A DNA stretch of 64,000 bases from Prosthecobacter sp. (lineage in GTDB: Bacteria; Verrucomicrobiota; Verrucomicrobiia; Verrucomicrobiales; Verrucomicrobiaceae), in NCBI GenBank assembly GCA_019186985.1, contig JABARQ010000041.1:62001-126000 (forward strand), given 5' to 3'. Position numbers and translations under genes: made by a program. The stretch's first letter is position 1; each line of letters starts with the position of its first letter. The notes beneath the pieces were generated by a model that saw nothing but the letters and a program-made list of their open reading frames with translations, ran no database searches and was not told the DNA's origin. Of this stretch, positions 20,093-28,899 are shown piece by piece.

Positions 20093-20179
20093 ATGAGTTT
20101 TATGTACTACGTTTACCTGATTCGAAGCCAGGCTGATCCCAGGCAGGTCTACACGGGATTTACCGAGGATCTCCGGCAA
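20093..20179 (+). pseudogene. truncated GIY-YIG endonuclease remnant
   Basis: The 29 codons from the ATG at 20093 read like the first strand-turn-strand of a small GIY-YIG nuclease: YYVYLIRS, then QVYTGFTEDLRQ, matching the family pattern YVYxLxS...YxGxTxDLxxR. After DLRQ the similarity stops abruptly at the terminator-like hairpin at 20184, so the catalytic Arg, the metal-binding Glu and the rest of the usual 80-100 residues are absent. The likely history is deletion of a small nuclease gene that sat next to the tRNA gene. The frame remains open downstream, but the residues no longer resemble the family. Confidence 0.65.
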
Positions 20180-20183
20180 AATG

Positions 20184-20217
20184 AACCCCGCACAGCCTCT
20201 GGCCATGCGGGGTTTTT
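20184..20217. terminator. rho-independent-type hairpin between the GIY-YIG remnant and the DUF1080 gene
   Basis: AACCCCGCA (20184-20192) pairs with TGCGGGGTT (20206-20214) around a 13-base loop, with TTTTT overlapping the right arm on the plus strand. On the minus strand it lies 18 bases after the DUF1080 stop codon and is followed by a short T-rich stretch, so it may serve that gene. Confidence 0.7.
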
Positions 20218-20234
20218 AAATGAGGTCAATCCAT

Positions 20235-21050
20235 TCAGGGCAGGGGGCGGATCCAGATGTTGCGGAAACGCACCGGGGGCTCGTTCTTGTGATCCTGGAG
20301 GCGGATGCGGCCTGCGGCCGGGAAGCTGCCGCTGTAGTCCGTGATGTTCTTGTGCTTCGTGGGGCCCATGATCTTCGTGTGGTTCTGCACGCAGATGCCG
20401 TTCACAAAGGTGGTGATGTAGGCGGGTTCGACCACCTTGTCGCCATCCAGCTTCGGAGCCGTGAAGACGATGTCATAGGTCTGCCATTCGCCGGCGGGAC
20501 GGACGGCGTTCACCATCGGAGGAGTCTGGCCGTAGATGGCGCCGACCATGCCGTCGGCATAGGTGGGGTTGTTCCAGGTGTCGAGGATCTGGGACTCATA
20601 CAGGTCCATGAAAAAGACGCCGGCGTTGCCCTTCTTCTGGGAGTTGCCCTTGGTGTGGGGCTCGCTCTTCCACTCGATGTGGAACTGGCAGCTTGCGAAC
20701 TCCTGCTTGGTCCAGCAGTCGCCGCCGTCCACCAGCAGTTCGCCGTTTTCGACCTTCCAGGGGCAGGGCGCCCATTCGTTGGTCGCCTTGCCTTTGGCAT
20801 CCTTCTTCTTGGATTGGAAGGCGTCCGTGCTGGTGCCGTCGAAAAGCACGACGGCATCCGAGGGCGCGCCGCCTGGCTTGGCACCCGGGGCTACGGCGAC
20901 AGGGCGCGGACGGTCGATGTCATGCACCTTCCACTTGCTGCCCGGAATGACGGGCGTGTCGGAATAACCAATGGGCGAGGGCTTGTCGTCGGCGGCAAAG
21001 GCGTTGCTTCCGGCAAGGGTGAGTAGAACGAGGAGTCTGGAGGTCATCAT
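20235..21050 (-). CDS. secreted DUF1080 protein (3-keto-disaccharide hydrolase-like)
   Basis: The 271-residue protein has a signal peptide (LLVLLTLAGSNAFAA) and the DUF1080 beta-jelly-roll: VVLFDGTSTDAFQS, WKVENGELLVDGGDCWTKQEF, FHIEWKS, GNAGVFFMDLYESQILD, AIYGQTPPMVNAVRPAGEW and GRIRLQDHKNEPPVRFRNI. DUF1080 members characterised so far are laminarinase-like folds, some of which hydrolyse 3-keto-glycosides; substrate choice cannot be inferred. It is monocistronic by position, upstream of a terminator. Confidence 0.92.
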   Translation of the reverse strand: MMTSRLLVLLTLAGSNAFAADDKPSPIGYSDTPVIPGSKWKVHDIDRPRPVAVAPGAKPGGAPSDAVVLFDGTSTDAFQSKKKDAKGKATNEWAPCPWKVENGELLVDGGDCWTKQEFASCQFHIEWKSEPHTKGNSQKKGNAGVFFMDLYESQILDTWNNPTYADGMVGAIYGQTPPMVNAVRPAGEWQTYDIVFTAPKLDGDKVVEPAYITTFVNGICVQNHTKIMGPTKHKNITDYSGSFPAAGRIRLQDHKNEPPVRFRNIWIRPLP

Positions 21051-21115
21051 GTGGGGTGGGAGGCTGCAAACGAGCGGTTTTTGCTGGTGTTTTCAAGCAT
21101 CGTTTCATCCGGGAA

Positions 21116-23503
21116 TCACGGACGCCGGGGAAGGACGATCTCGCCTGGCTCATGGAAGAAGCTCAAACGTGCGCCGCTGTCAGCGAGGTCGATGCGGGTG
21201 CATCCGGCGGTTTCCAGGTTGATCAGGGGAATGCCGAGCGTGGCACAGTCCTGCCTCAGGGAGTCGGGCAGTCTTTCCTCGATGAACCTTGAGTCGCTGG
21301 TGCTGATGACGGCGCGTGGCTTTGTGACGCGCAGCAGTTCATCAAGACCGTCATGGTCACTGCGATGCTGGCCGCGCACCAGGATGTCGCAACGAAGTCC
21401 GGGATGACGCTGAAGCAGCCGGGTGAAGGTGGCGTGACCGGCGTCGGAGAGCATCAGGATGCGCAGGCCGTGGAGGTGCAGCAGGAGCACCAGGGCGCGG
21501 TCGTCCCCCTTGTCCAGGATGTCGTGCGGCATGGGGTGCAGGACCTCGATGCGGGCTGTCGCGTCCAGCTTGATTTGGCCGCCCGCCTGATGCCGGTGCC
21601 AGTGCAGGCTGTCCACCGGCACCTCGCGGGCAAGGGCGCGAAGGGAGCTGCGGCTGCTGTCACGCCTCCAGGGCTCCAGGACGCTGGTGTGGAGGCGCGG
21701 GCCTCCTCTTTGAAAGGCCAGGTGAGCAGAGCCCGCATGGGCGCTGTCGGCGTGGGTGAGGATGATGCCACGCAATTGGTTGACGCCTTCCTGGCGCAGC
21801 CCGGGTTCGACGATCCTGCGCCAGGCGCGTTCATTGCCGCAGTCGATGAGCCAGTGTTCATCCCGAACCTTCAGGTGCGCTGCTGAGCCGCCGTTCGGAA
21901 GCTGAAAGAGGCGCAGGCATGCCGGGGCGGGCTTTTCCAGGCGGAGATCGAGCGTGAAGGAACTGCCTGGCAGCGAGGCGAACCAGGCTGCGGAGCTCAT
22001 CATCGCGGCAGCCAGCCAGGAGTTGAGCAGGTTGGCGCCAGTCTGCAGGGTGCTAAGGCCGAAGGCGGCCGCGAGCAGGCTCAGGCAGGACAGCCCCAGG
22101 TTGAGGCCCGAGAGCGGCACGACGATCATGTTGGCCAGCACGGCCACCGGGGCGAGGGTGCGAAAGTGGCCGAAGGTGAGAGGCAGGCTGCCGATCCAGG
22201 CGGCGGCCGAGGTGCAGGAAAGACCGGCCGCCTGCCTCCGGAACCAGCGCGTCAGGATGGCGGGAAAGGAGGCCAGGGAGGGGGGCAGGAAAGGATCCAG
22301 CTCCGTCCAGCCGCGCAGCTTCTGCATCAGTGGCGTGGCGAGTGCGGCGATGGCCCAGAGCACGCCGAACGAAAGTTGAAAACCGGGCTGGAAAAGCTGC
22401 TGGGTGTCCATGGCAAGCAGCACCAGCGCCGCCAGGCCCAGGCTGTTCTGCAGCTCGCCACGCCGGTTCCAGCGAATGCCTGCGAGGACGATGGCGATCA
22501 TGAAGGCGGCGCGTGCTGCCGACGGCCGCCAGCCGGTGATGAAGGCGTAGGCGAAGACGATGACCAGGATGGCGGGGATGCTGCGTGAACGTCCGGCTCC
22601 CAGGCACTGCAATGCCAGCGAGGCCACGCCCGCCAGCATGACCACATGCAGTCCGCTGACGGCAAACACATGCAGCGTGCCGCTGTTGCGGAAGGCGTCC
22701 TCGATCTCCTCGCCTGCCTGGCCCGAGGCGCCCAGGGCCATGGCCAGCAGCACGGACAGCTCCTCCGGCCTGTCCTCCATGCCAAGGGCGATGGCCTGGC
22801 TCATCCATTGTCTGGAAGATTCCGCCAGTCTTTGCAGGTGAAAGCCTGGCGCCCAATGCTGCGCCTGCCTGAGCCTGGCTTCATCCGCCATCAACACCGC
22901 CACCCAGCCGTTCCGCAATCCATGTGCGACATCGTCAAACTCACCTGGGTTCATGGCCTGGCGCGGCAGGGCCAGCCGGCCTGACAGCTCGTAGGTTCCG
23001 GCTTGTTTCAAGGCAAAGCCCCGGGGCAGAAAGACCTGGACCCCGGCCGTCACAGGCTGCCAGCCTGCCGCCTGACTCCAGCGGACTTCCTGCACAGAAC
23101 AGAGGGCGCGCGTGGGATCCAGGCTGGTGCCGCTTTGAAACGGATGGAGCGTGCCGCGAAGTTCGGCGAACACCTCCTCGCCCTGATGGTCCAGCAGGTG
23201 CTGGCGGACGGGATTCTGCCGGGTCTGGCGAACCTGCCCGGCATGATGAACCATGAAAAAGAGGGTGGTGAGCAGGCAGCAGGCGGCCGGCCTTTGGCGC
23301 CTCAGGGCAAGCATCACCGCCGCAACGGCCAGTGTGCAGGCCAGGAAGCCGGTGGCTGTGCGGGGGTGATCGGCAACGAGGATGCCCGCCACGGCGGCCA
23401 GGGCCAGCACGAGCAGCGGTCGCTTTCGTCCGATGGCGTTGATGCCTGAACCCAGCCGCTGCCAGATGGATGGAATCAGGTCAGGTGCGGCTGCTGTTTC
23501 CAT
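21116..23503 (-). CDS. comEC: ComEC/Rec2-family DNA uptake channel
   Basis: ComEC moves single-stranded DNA across the inner membrane during natural transformation. The 795-residue product has two N-terminal membrane segments, a DUF4131-like domain, the multi-pass competence core (GTLHVFAVSGLHVVMLAG, about residue 270; TGWRPSAARAAFM; QPGFQLSFGVLWAIA) and a C-terminal metallo-beta-lactamase-like domain. In that domain the metal motif reads THADSAHAGS, whereas active ComEC domains have HxDxDH; one Asp is replaced by Ala. The ATG at 23503 overlaps the stop of the upstream small gene (TGATG); a GTG one codon earlier is possible. Other competence genes are not in the window. Confidence 0.93.
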   Translation of the reverse strand: METAAAPDLIPSIWQRLGSGINAIGRKRPLLVLALAAVAGILVADHPRTATGFLACTLAVAAVMLALRRQRPAACCLLTTLFFMVHHAGQVRQTRQNPVRQHLLDHQGEEVFAELRGTLHPFQSGTSLDPTRALCSVQEVRWSQAAGWQPVTAGVQVFLPRGFALKQAGTYELSGRLALPRQAMNPGEFDDVAHGLRNGWVAVLMADEARLRQAQHWAPGFHLQRLAESSRQWMSQAIALGMEDRPEELSVLLAMALGASGQAGEEIEDAFRNSGTLHVFAVSGLHVVMLAGVASLALQCLGAGRSRSIPAILVIVFAYAFITGWRPSAARAAFMIAIVLAGIRWNRRGELQNSLGLAALVLLAMDTQQLFQPGFQLSFGVLWAIAALATPLMQKLRGWTELDPFLPPSLASFPAILTRWFRRQAAGLSCTSAAAWIGSLPLTFGHFRTLAPVAVLANMIVVPLSGLNLGLSCLSLLAAAFGLSTLQTGANLLNSWLAAAMMSSAAWFASLPGSSFTLDLRLEKPAPACLRLFQLPNGGSAAHLKVRDEHWLIDCGNERAWRRIVEPGLRQEGVNQLRGIILTHADSAHAGSAHLAFQRGGPRLHTSVLEPWRRDSSRSSLRALAREVPVDSLHWHRHQAGGQIKLDATARIEVLHPMPHDILDKGDDRALVLLLHLHGLRILMLSDAGHATFTRLLQRHPGLRCDILVRGQHRSDHDGLDELLRVTKPRAVISTSDSRFIEERLPDSLRQDCATLGIPLINLETAGCTRIDLADSGARLSFFHEPGEIVLPRRP

Positions 23504-23817
23504 CACTTGTCATTCTGCGGCTCTGACGGAGCCTGCTCCGTGACACCGGTATTCTCCGCTTCGTCTCCGCCGGTCTCCTCCTTGTCCGCCTGCTCTTCGG
23601 ACGGCAGGCGTTCTCCGGAAAGGAAGATGGAGGTGCCGATGGCGTCGGCCAGCCTGGGCAGCACGACCTTCACGAAGAACAATCCGCCGCCCGCGCCTGC
23701 AAAGAGGAAGAGGATCAGCTGCAGGATGGGGTCGTCGCCCACCAGCTTCCAGCAACGCCAGACCAGCCAGAGCAAGGCTCCGGCGGCTAGAGTCCGCAGC
23801 ACCCATCGGCCTTTCAT
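23503..23817 (-). CDS. small membrane protein upstream of comEC
   Basis: The 104-residue protein has two hydrophobic segments (about residues 5-20 and 27-50, LQLILFLFAGAGGGLFFVKVVL) and an acidic, Glu/Gln/Pro-rich cytoplasmic tail. The stop codon overlaps the comEC start, so translation is probably coupled. I do not recognise a family. The ATG at 23817 was preferred over one five codons upstream because it starts next to the basic residues ahead of the first segment. Confidence 0.65.
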   Translation of the reverse strand: MKGRWVLRTLAAGALLWLVWRCWKLVGDDPILQLILFLFAGAGGGLFFVKVVLPRLADAIGTSIFLSGERLPSEEQADKEETGGDEAENTGVTEQAPSEPQNDK

Positions 23818-23915
23818 GCCTGTTTGTAGCATGAAAGGACCGTTCCTGGCAAGAAGCAGGGTGGTCTGGATTCATGGGGCTTGCGGCCCGGCGGCTTTCT
23901 CCTAAAGGAACCGGC

Positions 23916-25703
23916 ATGGCATCTGATTTCTGTGATCGTTGGACCCTTGAATCCTGGTTCCCCGGCTTTGGCGGGCCTGATTATGTCGAGTTCAAGTCGG
24001 CGCTGGTGCGCGATGTGGAGGCGCTGAAACCCCGCATGGCCGCGCTCGGCGGCGACCTCCGGGAACTGGCCCGGGCGGTGCATGAAATCGAGGCGCTTGG
24101 TGATCGTCTCGGTCATCTTTCGGCCTACCTGGGCTGCCTTTCGGCGGATGATGCCAACGATGAGTCGGTGAAGGCCGACGAGGCCTGGATCTCGAAGGTC
24201 GATGCCGAATACTCCAAGCTGCTCGCGCCGTTGCGTGCCGCCCTGGCGGCCCTGAATGAAGCGGACTTTGAGGCCCTGCTGCTGGATGCCTCCCTGAAGG
24301 ATGCCGGTCACGCCGTGAGGCGCCTCCGCCATGAAGGCCGTCATCAGATGAGCGCGGAGATGGAGGCCCTGGCCGCCGATTTGAACGTCAACGGCCTTCA
24401 TGCCTGGGGGCGTCTCTATGACACGCTCACGGGCCGGATGGAGTTCGAGATGACCTTTCCCGACGGCCACCGTGAAACCGTGCCGATGTCGCGCCGCCGC
24501 GCCCTGATGTCGGAGCCTGACCGCAGGCTGCGCGAGGCGGCGTTTCACGACGGCCAGAAGCCCTGGAACGAACATGCCGTGACACTAGCCGCCGCCCTGA
24601 ACGGCATCGCAGGAACCCGTCTTAGCCTGTATGGCCGCCGGTCGCTGCCGCACTTTCTCGACACGCCGCTCTTTGACGGCGCCATGAGCCGGAGATCGCT
24701 CGACGCCATGCTGGAGGCGATCCATGCGAACATTGAGCTGCCGCGCCGGGCGCTGCGCAAGGCGGCGAAGCTCCAGGGCACGCCGGCCCTGCATTTCTTT
24801 GACCTGGAGGCGCCGCAGGTCGCCGCGCCCGCTGAAAAGCCCCTCACCTGGGACGAGGCCTGCCGGACGGTGGACCAGGCCTTCAGCGCGGCCTATCCAA
24901 AACTTGGACAATACTTCCGGCGGATGCTTGTGGACCGCTGGATTGAAGCCCAGCCGCGCTCCGGCAAGCGTCCGGGCGCCTTCTGCACAGGGTCGCCCCT
25001 GAGGCGCGAGGAACGCGTCTACATGACCTTCCACCGCACGGTTCATGACATGGTGACGCTGGCCCACGAGGTCGGTCATGCCTGGCACTCCTGCGTGCTG
25101 CGCCCGGCCAGGTCCCTCGCCTCGAACTATCCGATGACGCTCGCCGAGACGGCCTCGAACTTTGGCGAGATGATCCTGCTTTCCGGCCTCATGAACGATC
25201 CGGGAATCACGGCGGCGACCAAGGCCTACCTTCTGGACCAGGAGATGCTCCGGGCCCATGCCTACCTGGTGAACATCCCGATGCGCTATGAGTTCGAGAA
25301 GGCCTTCTACACCGAACGCGCCGCAGGGGAGGTGGGCGCCGGTCGGCTGGCGGAGCTGATGACGGAGGCGCAGCGCAGGCTGTATGGAGACACCCTGCTT
25401 GATGACGGGGCGGACCCCATGTTCTGGGCCTCGAAGATGCATTTCTTCATCAGCGGCATCAGCTTCTACAATTTCCCCTATGTTTTTGGTTATCTGCTCA
25501 GCCAGGCGCTCTTTGCCCGGTTCAAGGAGGAGGGGGCCGGCTTTCTGCCGCGTTATGAGGCCTTCCTCCAGCTCACCGGCTCCGCGACCTGCGAGGAGGT
25601 GGTCCTCCGCACGCTGGGCGAAGACCTCACCAGCCCCGGCTTCTGGTCGCGCGCCCTGAGGGCGATGGAGCCGTCACTCGTGGCGTATGAGGCCCTGGGC
25701 TGA
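23916..25703 (+). CDS. M3-family oligoendopeptidase (PepF type)
   Basis: The 595-residue zinc metallopeptidase degrades short peptides in the cytoplasm. The all-helical N-terminal half is followed by the catalytic signature HEVGHAWHS, with HExGH at residues 384-388, and a downstream glutamate in ETASNFGE about 25 residues later that completes the zinc site. The length and the motif TFHRTVHDMVTLAHEVGH match oligoendopeptidase F rather than thimet oligopeptidase. I chose the ATG at 23916 because the preceding codons are arginine-rich. The intergenic space is shared with the small membrane protein gene on the other strand. Confidence 0.92.
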   Translation: MASDFCDRWTLESWFPGFGGPDYVEFKSALVRDVEALKPRMAALGGDLRELARAVHEIEALGDRLGHLSAYLGCLSADDANDESVKADEAWISKVDAEYSKLLAPLRAALAALNEADFEALLLDASLKDAGHAVRRLRHEGRHQMSAEMEALAADLNVNGLHAWGRLYDTLTGRMEFEMTFPDGHRETVPMSRRRALMSEPDRRLREAAFHDGQKPWNEHAVTLAAALNGIAGTRLSLYGRRSLPHFLDTPLFDGAMSRRSLDAMLEAIHANIELPRRALRKAAKLQGTPALHFFDLEAPQVAAPAEKPLTWDEACRTVDQAFSAAYPKLGQYFRRMLVDRWIEAQPRSGKRPGAFCTGSPLRREERVYMTFHRTVHDMVTLAHEVGHAWHSCVLRPARSLASNYPMTLAETASNFGEMILLSGLMNDPGITAATKAYLLDQEMLRAHAYLVNIPMRYEFEKAFYTERAAGEVGAGRLAELMTEAQRRLYGDTLLDDGADPMFWASKMHFFISGISFYNFPYVFGYLLSQALFARFKEEGAGFLPRYEAFLQLTGSATCEEVVLRTLGEDLTSPGFWSRALRAMEPSLVAYEALG

Positions 25704-25743
25704 GGAAAGAAGCCGGAAAGGCCTGCCGTTTGGCTGACCTGCC

Positions 25744-27921
25744 ATGACCGTTTCCGCATTCCTGTCGACGCTGCTGGCTGCGCTGGCCCTGCTCACACCG
25801 GTGCTGGCTGACGAGGCTTCACAACGCATCGACACGCTGCTGGCCGAGGACTGGCGCAGGCACGGGCTGTCGCCGAATCCCCCGGCCAATGACGAGATCT
25901 TTGTCCGCCGGATCCATCTCGACATCATCGGCCGGATCCCGACGCTGGAGGAGACTCAGGCCTTCCTGTCCAGCACGGACACGAACAAGCGGGCAAGGCT
26001 GATCGACACCCTGCTCGCCAGCGACGGGTTCAACCAGCACATGTTTCATTTCTGGGCCGACCTGCTGCGCATCCAGAGCCGTGCCAACGGGGGGCAGGGG
26101 GAGATGACCTCAAAGCCCTACCTTGAGCATGTGAGGCGGCGCATCCGCGAAAACATGCCCTACGACGCCTTTGTGCGTGAGCTGCTCACCGCCCAGGGCA
26201 AGGTCTGGGACAACCCGGCCATCGGCTATTACATGCGTGACCTCGGCATGCCGCTGGACAACCTGGCCAGCACCGTCAGGGTCTTTCTTGGCACGCGCAT
26301 CGAGTGCGCCCAGTGCCACAACCATCCCTTCGACAAATGGACGCAGATGCAGTTCTACCGTCTCGCGGCCTTCACCTATCCCCTGGAGACCAACTTCACC
26401 GGCGTGTCCGACAAGGGCGCCCTGATGGACCTGAAGCGTGCCGCGGAACGCCAGCCGGGCCAGGCGGACCGAACCCGGCACCTGGGGCGGGTGTTTGAAA
26501 ACCTGGGTGACTTCGTTCGCTACAGCAAGGTGCAGGTCCTGCCCTCCCGGCTGCTCCGGCTGCCTCATGATTATGCCTACACCGACGCCAGGCCCCGGGA
26601 TGCCGTACACCCCGCCACCCTGATGGGGGGGCAGGTGTCGGGCGGCCTCCAGGAGTTCGCCGCCTGGATGACCTCGCCGGACAATCCGCGTTTCACCCGG
26701 GTGATCGCCAACCGCATGTGGCGGCGCGTGTTCGGCCTCGGCCTGATCGAGCCTGTCGACGAGATGTTCGACGCCACCACAGCCTCCAACCCGGCCCTGA
26801 TGGATCACCTTGAAAAACAAATGGTTCGGCTGCGCCATGACCTGAAGGGCTTTCTGCGCATGCTTTTCAACACTGCGGCCTATCAGCGGGAGGTGACCCG
26901 CGCCGAGCCCGTCCCCGGGGAGGCCTGCCACTTCACCGGGCCGTTGCTGCGGCGCATGACGGCGGAGCAGATCTACGACAGCTTCGTCACCCTGGTGCAT
27001 CCCACGCCCGACCTTCCGCGCAGGCGTGGCATCGACGCCGAGATGGCGCAGAAGCTTGTCTATCGCGGCAAGCTCAGCGACGCCCTCGACCTGATGACTC
27101 CCCAGGAGGTCTTTGACGGCTCCATGAAGGCCTCGGAGGCCTATGAGAAGGTTTCCAGGCGTGCCGGTCCGCTGCGTGAGGCCTACACCGCCGCCCAGAA
27201 GGCCAAGGACAGGCCGCTCATGGAAAGGCTGAACCTTGAAATCCGCTCCGTCGAGTTCGTGGCGCGCACCGGCATTCACGATCATGTCGTCGTGCCCGCC
27301 GTCGCCCGGCTTTATGAAACCAGGACCGGCAGGCCCGCGCCGCCGCCGATCCCGGTGCGCCTGCCTTCGGAGGATGAACTCAGGAAGGCGGGGCAGAACC
27401 GCGCCTACATCGATGTGCCCGGTTATGACATCGACCAGGCGATTCCCCGGGAGGAGCAGGCGGCTGCCGAGGCCCGTGATGCGCTGTTCCGCAGGGAGGC
27501 CGCGCGTTTCAAGGTCGCCGACGCCGAGGCTTTTGTGAAGGAACGCCGGATCCATGCCCGTGACTGGCCGCGTGCGGCCGACCTCGAGTCTCCGGCGCCG
27601 CGGGGCCACTACCTGCGCGAGTTCGGGCAGAGCGACCGCGACCTGATCGACAACGCCAGCTCCGACGCCTCGATGCCGCAGGCGCTCGTGCTGATGAACA
27701 GCGGCCTGTTTGCCGCCGTGCTCGGACCCTGCACCCAGCTCCGCCTCAGCCTGGATGCGGCGGCTTCCCCGGAGGACAAGCTTCGGGCGGCCTATCTGAC
27801 GTTGCTTTCACGTCTGCCGACGGAGGCCGAGCGGAGGGCCTGGCGCAGCTCCGGGCTCGACAGCATCGAGGACCTGGTCTTCGCACTGCTGAACACGCAG
27901 CAGTTCATCTTCATCCGCTGA
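25744..27921 (+). CDS. exported DUF1549/DUF1553 protein with CxxCH motif
   Basis: The 725-residue protein has a signal peptide (LLAALALLTPVLA) followed by DUF1549 (about 25-230: FVRRIHLDIIGRIPTLEE, FHFWADLLRIQS, YDAFVRELLTAQG) and DUF1553 (about 300-700: NPRFTRVIANRMWRRVFGLGLIEPVDE, AYQREVTRA). A CAQCH motif at residues 188-192 lies in the DUF1549 segment ECAQCHNHPFDKW, characteristic of this family; whether haem is bound is not proven. Such proteins are abundant in verrucomicrobia and usually sit beside a DUF1501 gene. Here the following genes are an alpha/beta hydrolase and an FAD oxidoreductase instead. Confidence 0.93.
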   Translation: MTVSAFLSTLLAALALLTPVLADEASQRIDTLLAEDWRRHGLSPNPPANDEIFVRRIHLDIIGRIPTLEETQAFLSSTDTNKRARLIDTLLASDGFNQHMFHFWADLLRIQSRANGGQGEMTSKPYLEHVRRRIRENMPYDAFVRELLTAQGKVWDNPAIGYYMRDLGMPLDNLASTVRVFLGTRIECAQCHNHPFDKWTQMQFYRLAAFTYPLETNFTGVSDKGALMDLKRAAERQPGQADRTRHLGRVFENLGDFVRYSKVQVLPSRLLRLPHDYAYTDARPRDAVHPATLMGGQVSGGLQEFAAWMTSPDNPRFTRVIANRMWRRVFGLGLIEPVDEMFDATTASNPALMDHLEKQMVRLRHDLKGFLRMLFNTAAYQREVTRAEPVPGEACHFTGPLLRRMTAEQIYDSFVTLVHPTPDLPRRRGIDAEMAQKLVYRGKLSDALDLMTPQEVFDGSMKASEAYEKVSRRAGPLREAYTAAQKAKDRPLMERLNLEIRSVEFVARTGIHDHVVVPAVARLYETRTGRPAPPPIPVRLPSEDELRKAGQNRAYIDVPGYDIDQAIPREEQAAAEARDALFRREAARFKVADAEAFVKERRIHARDWPRAADLESPAPRGHYLREFGQSDRDLIDNASSDASMPQALVLMNSGLFAAVLGPCTQLRLSLDAAASPEDKLRAAYLTLLSRLPTEAERRAWRSSGLDSIEDLVFALLNTQQFIFIR

Positions 27922-27937
27922 GGCTGATGCCACCACC

Positions 27938-28846
27938 ATGATCCCCGGGCGCCGCTGTCTCCGCATCCTGATTCGCCTTGCCGTCTCATTGGTCATGCTG
28001 GCCATGCTGCTGTTCGGGGCGGGCTGGTGGTATTTTCATCCCGCCTTCACGCTCACGCCGGGCCTTGTTTACACAACGCGGCACGGTCATGGCCTGACCC
28101 TGGATGTGGTGCGCCCTGAGCGGCCCTCAGGCAGCGCCATCCTGGTGATGGTGAGCGGACGCTGGAAGTCGGACCCGGGCAAGTTCAGGCCCTGGATGGC
28201 CGCCTCCTTCCTGCGCCAGGGACACACGGTGGTGGCCGTATCCCACCTGTCGCAGCCGGAGGCCACGGTTCAGGAAATTGTGGAGGACATGCACCGGGCC
28301 GTCCGGTTTGTCCGGCATCACGCCAGAAGTCATGGCATTGATCCGAACCGACTGGGGGTGTTCGGCGGCAGCTCCGGCGGCCATCTCAGCCTGATGCTCG
28401 CCACGCGCGGCGGTCCCGGTGATCCAGCGGCCGTGGATCCGGTGGACCGTGAAAGCAGCGCCGTTCAGGCCGTGACGGTGTTTTATCCCGTCACCGACCT
28501 CCTGAACCTGGGGCCATCCACGGAGAACCTGGGCGACAACGGTCCGCCGAAGAGCTTTCGCAAGTCCTTCGGCCCCGCTGCTGCCGATCCTGTCGAGTGG
28601 CGTAAAATCGGCCGCGAGATCTCGCCCATCTTTCATGTCACCAGCCGCCTGCCACCGGTCAGCATCACCCATGGCGGCGCCGACACCCTGGTGCCCCCCG
28701 AGCAGTCCCTGCGCTTTCAGCAGAAGGCTTCCGAACTGGGGCGCGAGGTTCAGGTGACCATCCGCCAGGGGGAACGGCATGGCTGGCCGACAATGCTCTG
28801 GGACGCGCACCTGTTCGCCTGTTGGTTGACGGAGAAGCTGCGCTGA
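27938..28846 (+). CDS. membrane-anchored or exported alpha/beta hydrolase
   Basis: The 302-residue product has a basic N-terminus and one hydrophobic segment (about 12-32), then an alpha/beta-hydrolase domain of the esterase/peptidase-like type. The nucleophile elbow is GGSSGGH (about residues 147-153), the acid is Asp in HGGADTLVPP and the histidine is in GERHGW, giving a complete Ser-Asp-His triad. It lies 16 bases after the DUF1549/1553 gene and 54 bases before the oxidoreductase gene, so the three probably form one transcript. Likely activity is carbohydrate ester or lactone hydrolysis, by analogy only. Confidence 0.85.
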   Translation: MIPGRRCLRILIRLAVSLVMLAMLLFGAGWWYFHPAFTLTPGLVYTTRHGHGLTLDVVRPERPSGSAILVMVSGRWKSDPGKFRPWMAASFLRQGHTVVAVSHLSQPEATVQEIVEDMHRAVRFVRHHARSHGIDPNRLGVFGGSSGGHLSLMLATRGGPGDPAAVDPVDRESSAVQAVTVFYPVTDLLNLGPSTENLGDNGPPKSFRKSFGPAAADPVEWRKIGREISPIFHVTSRLPPVSITHGGADTLVPPEQSLRFQQKASELGREVQVTIRQGERHGWPTMLWDAHLFACWLTEKLR

Positions 28847-28899
28847 AGCACCGGCCACATTTGCTGAAAGCCGGGGAGGCCTGGCTTCGTGTTCGCTTC

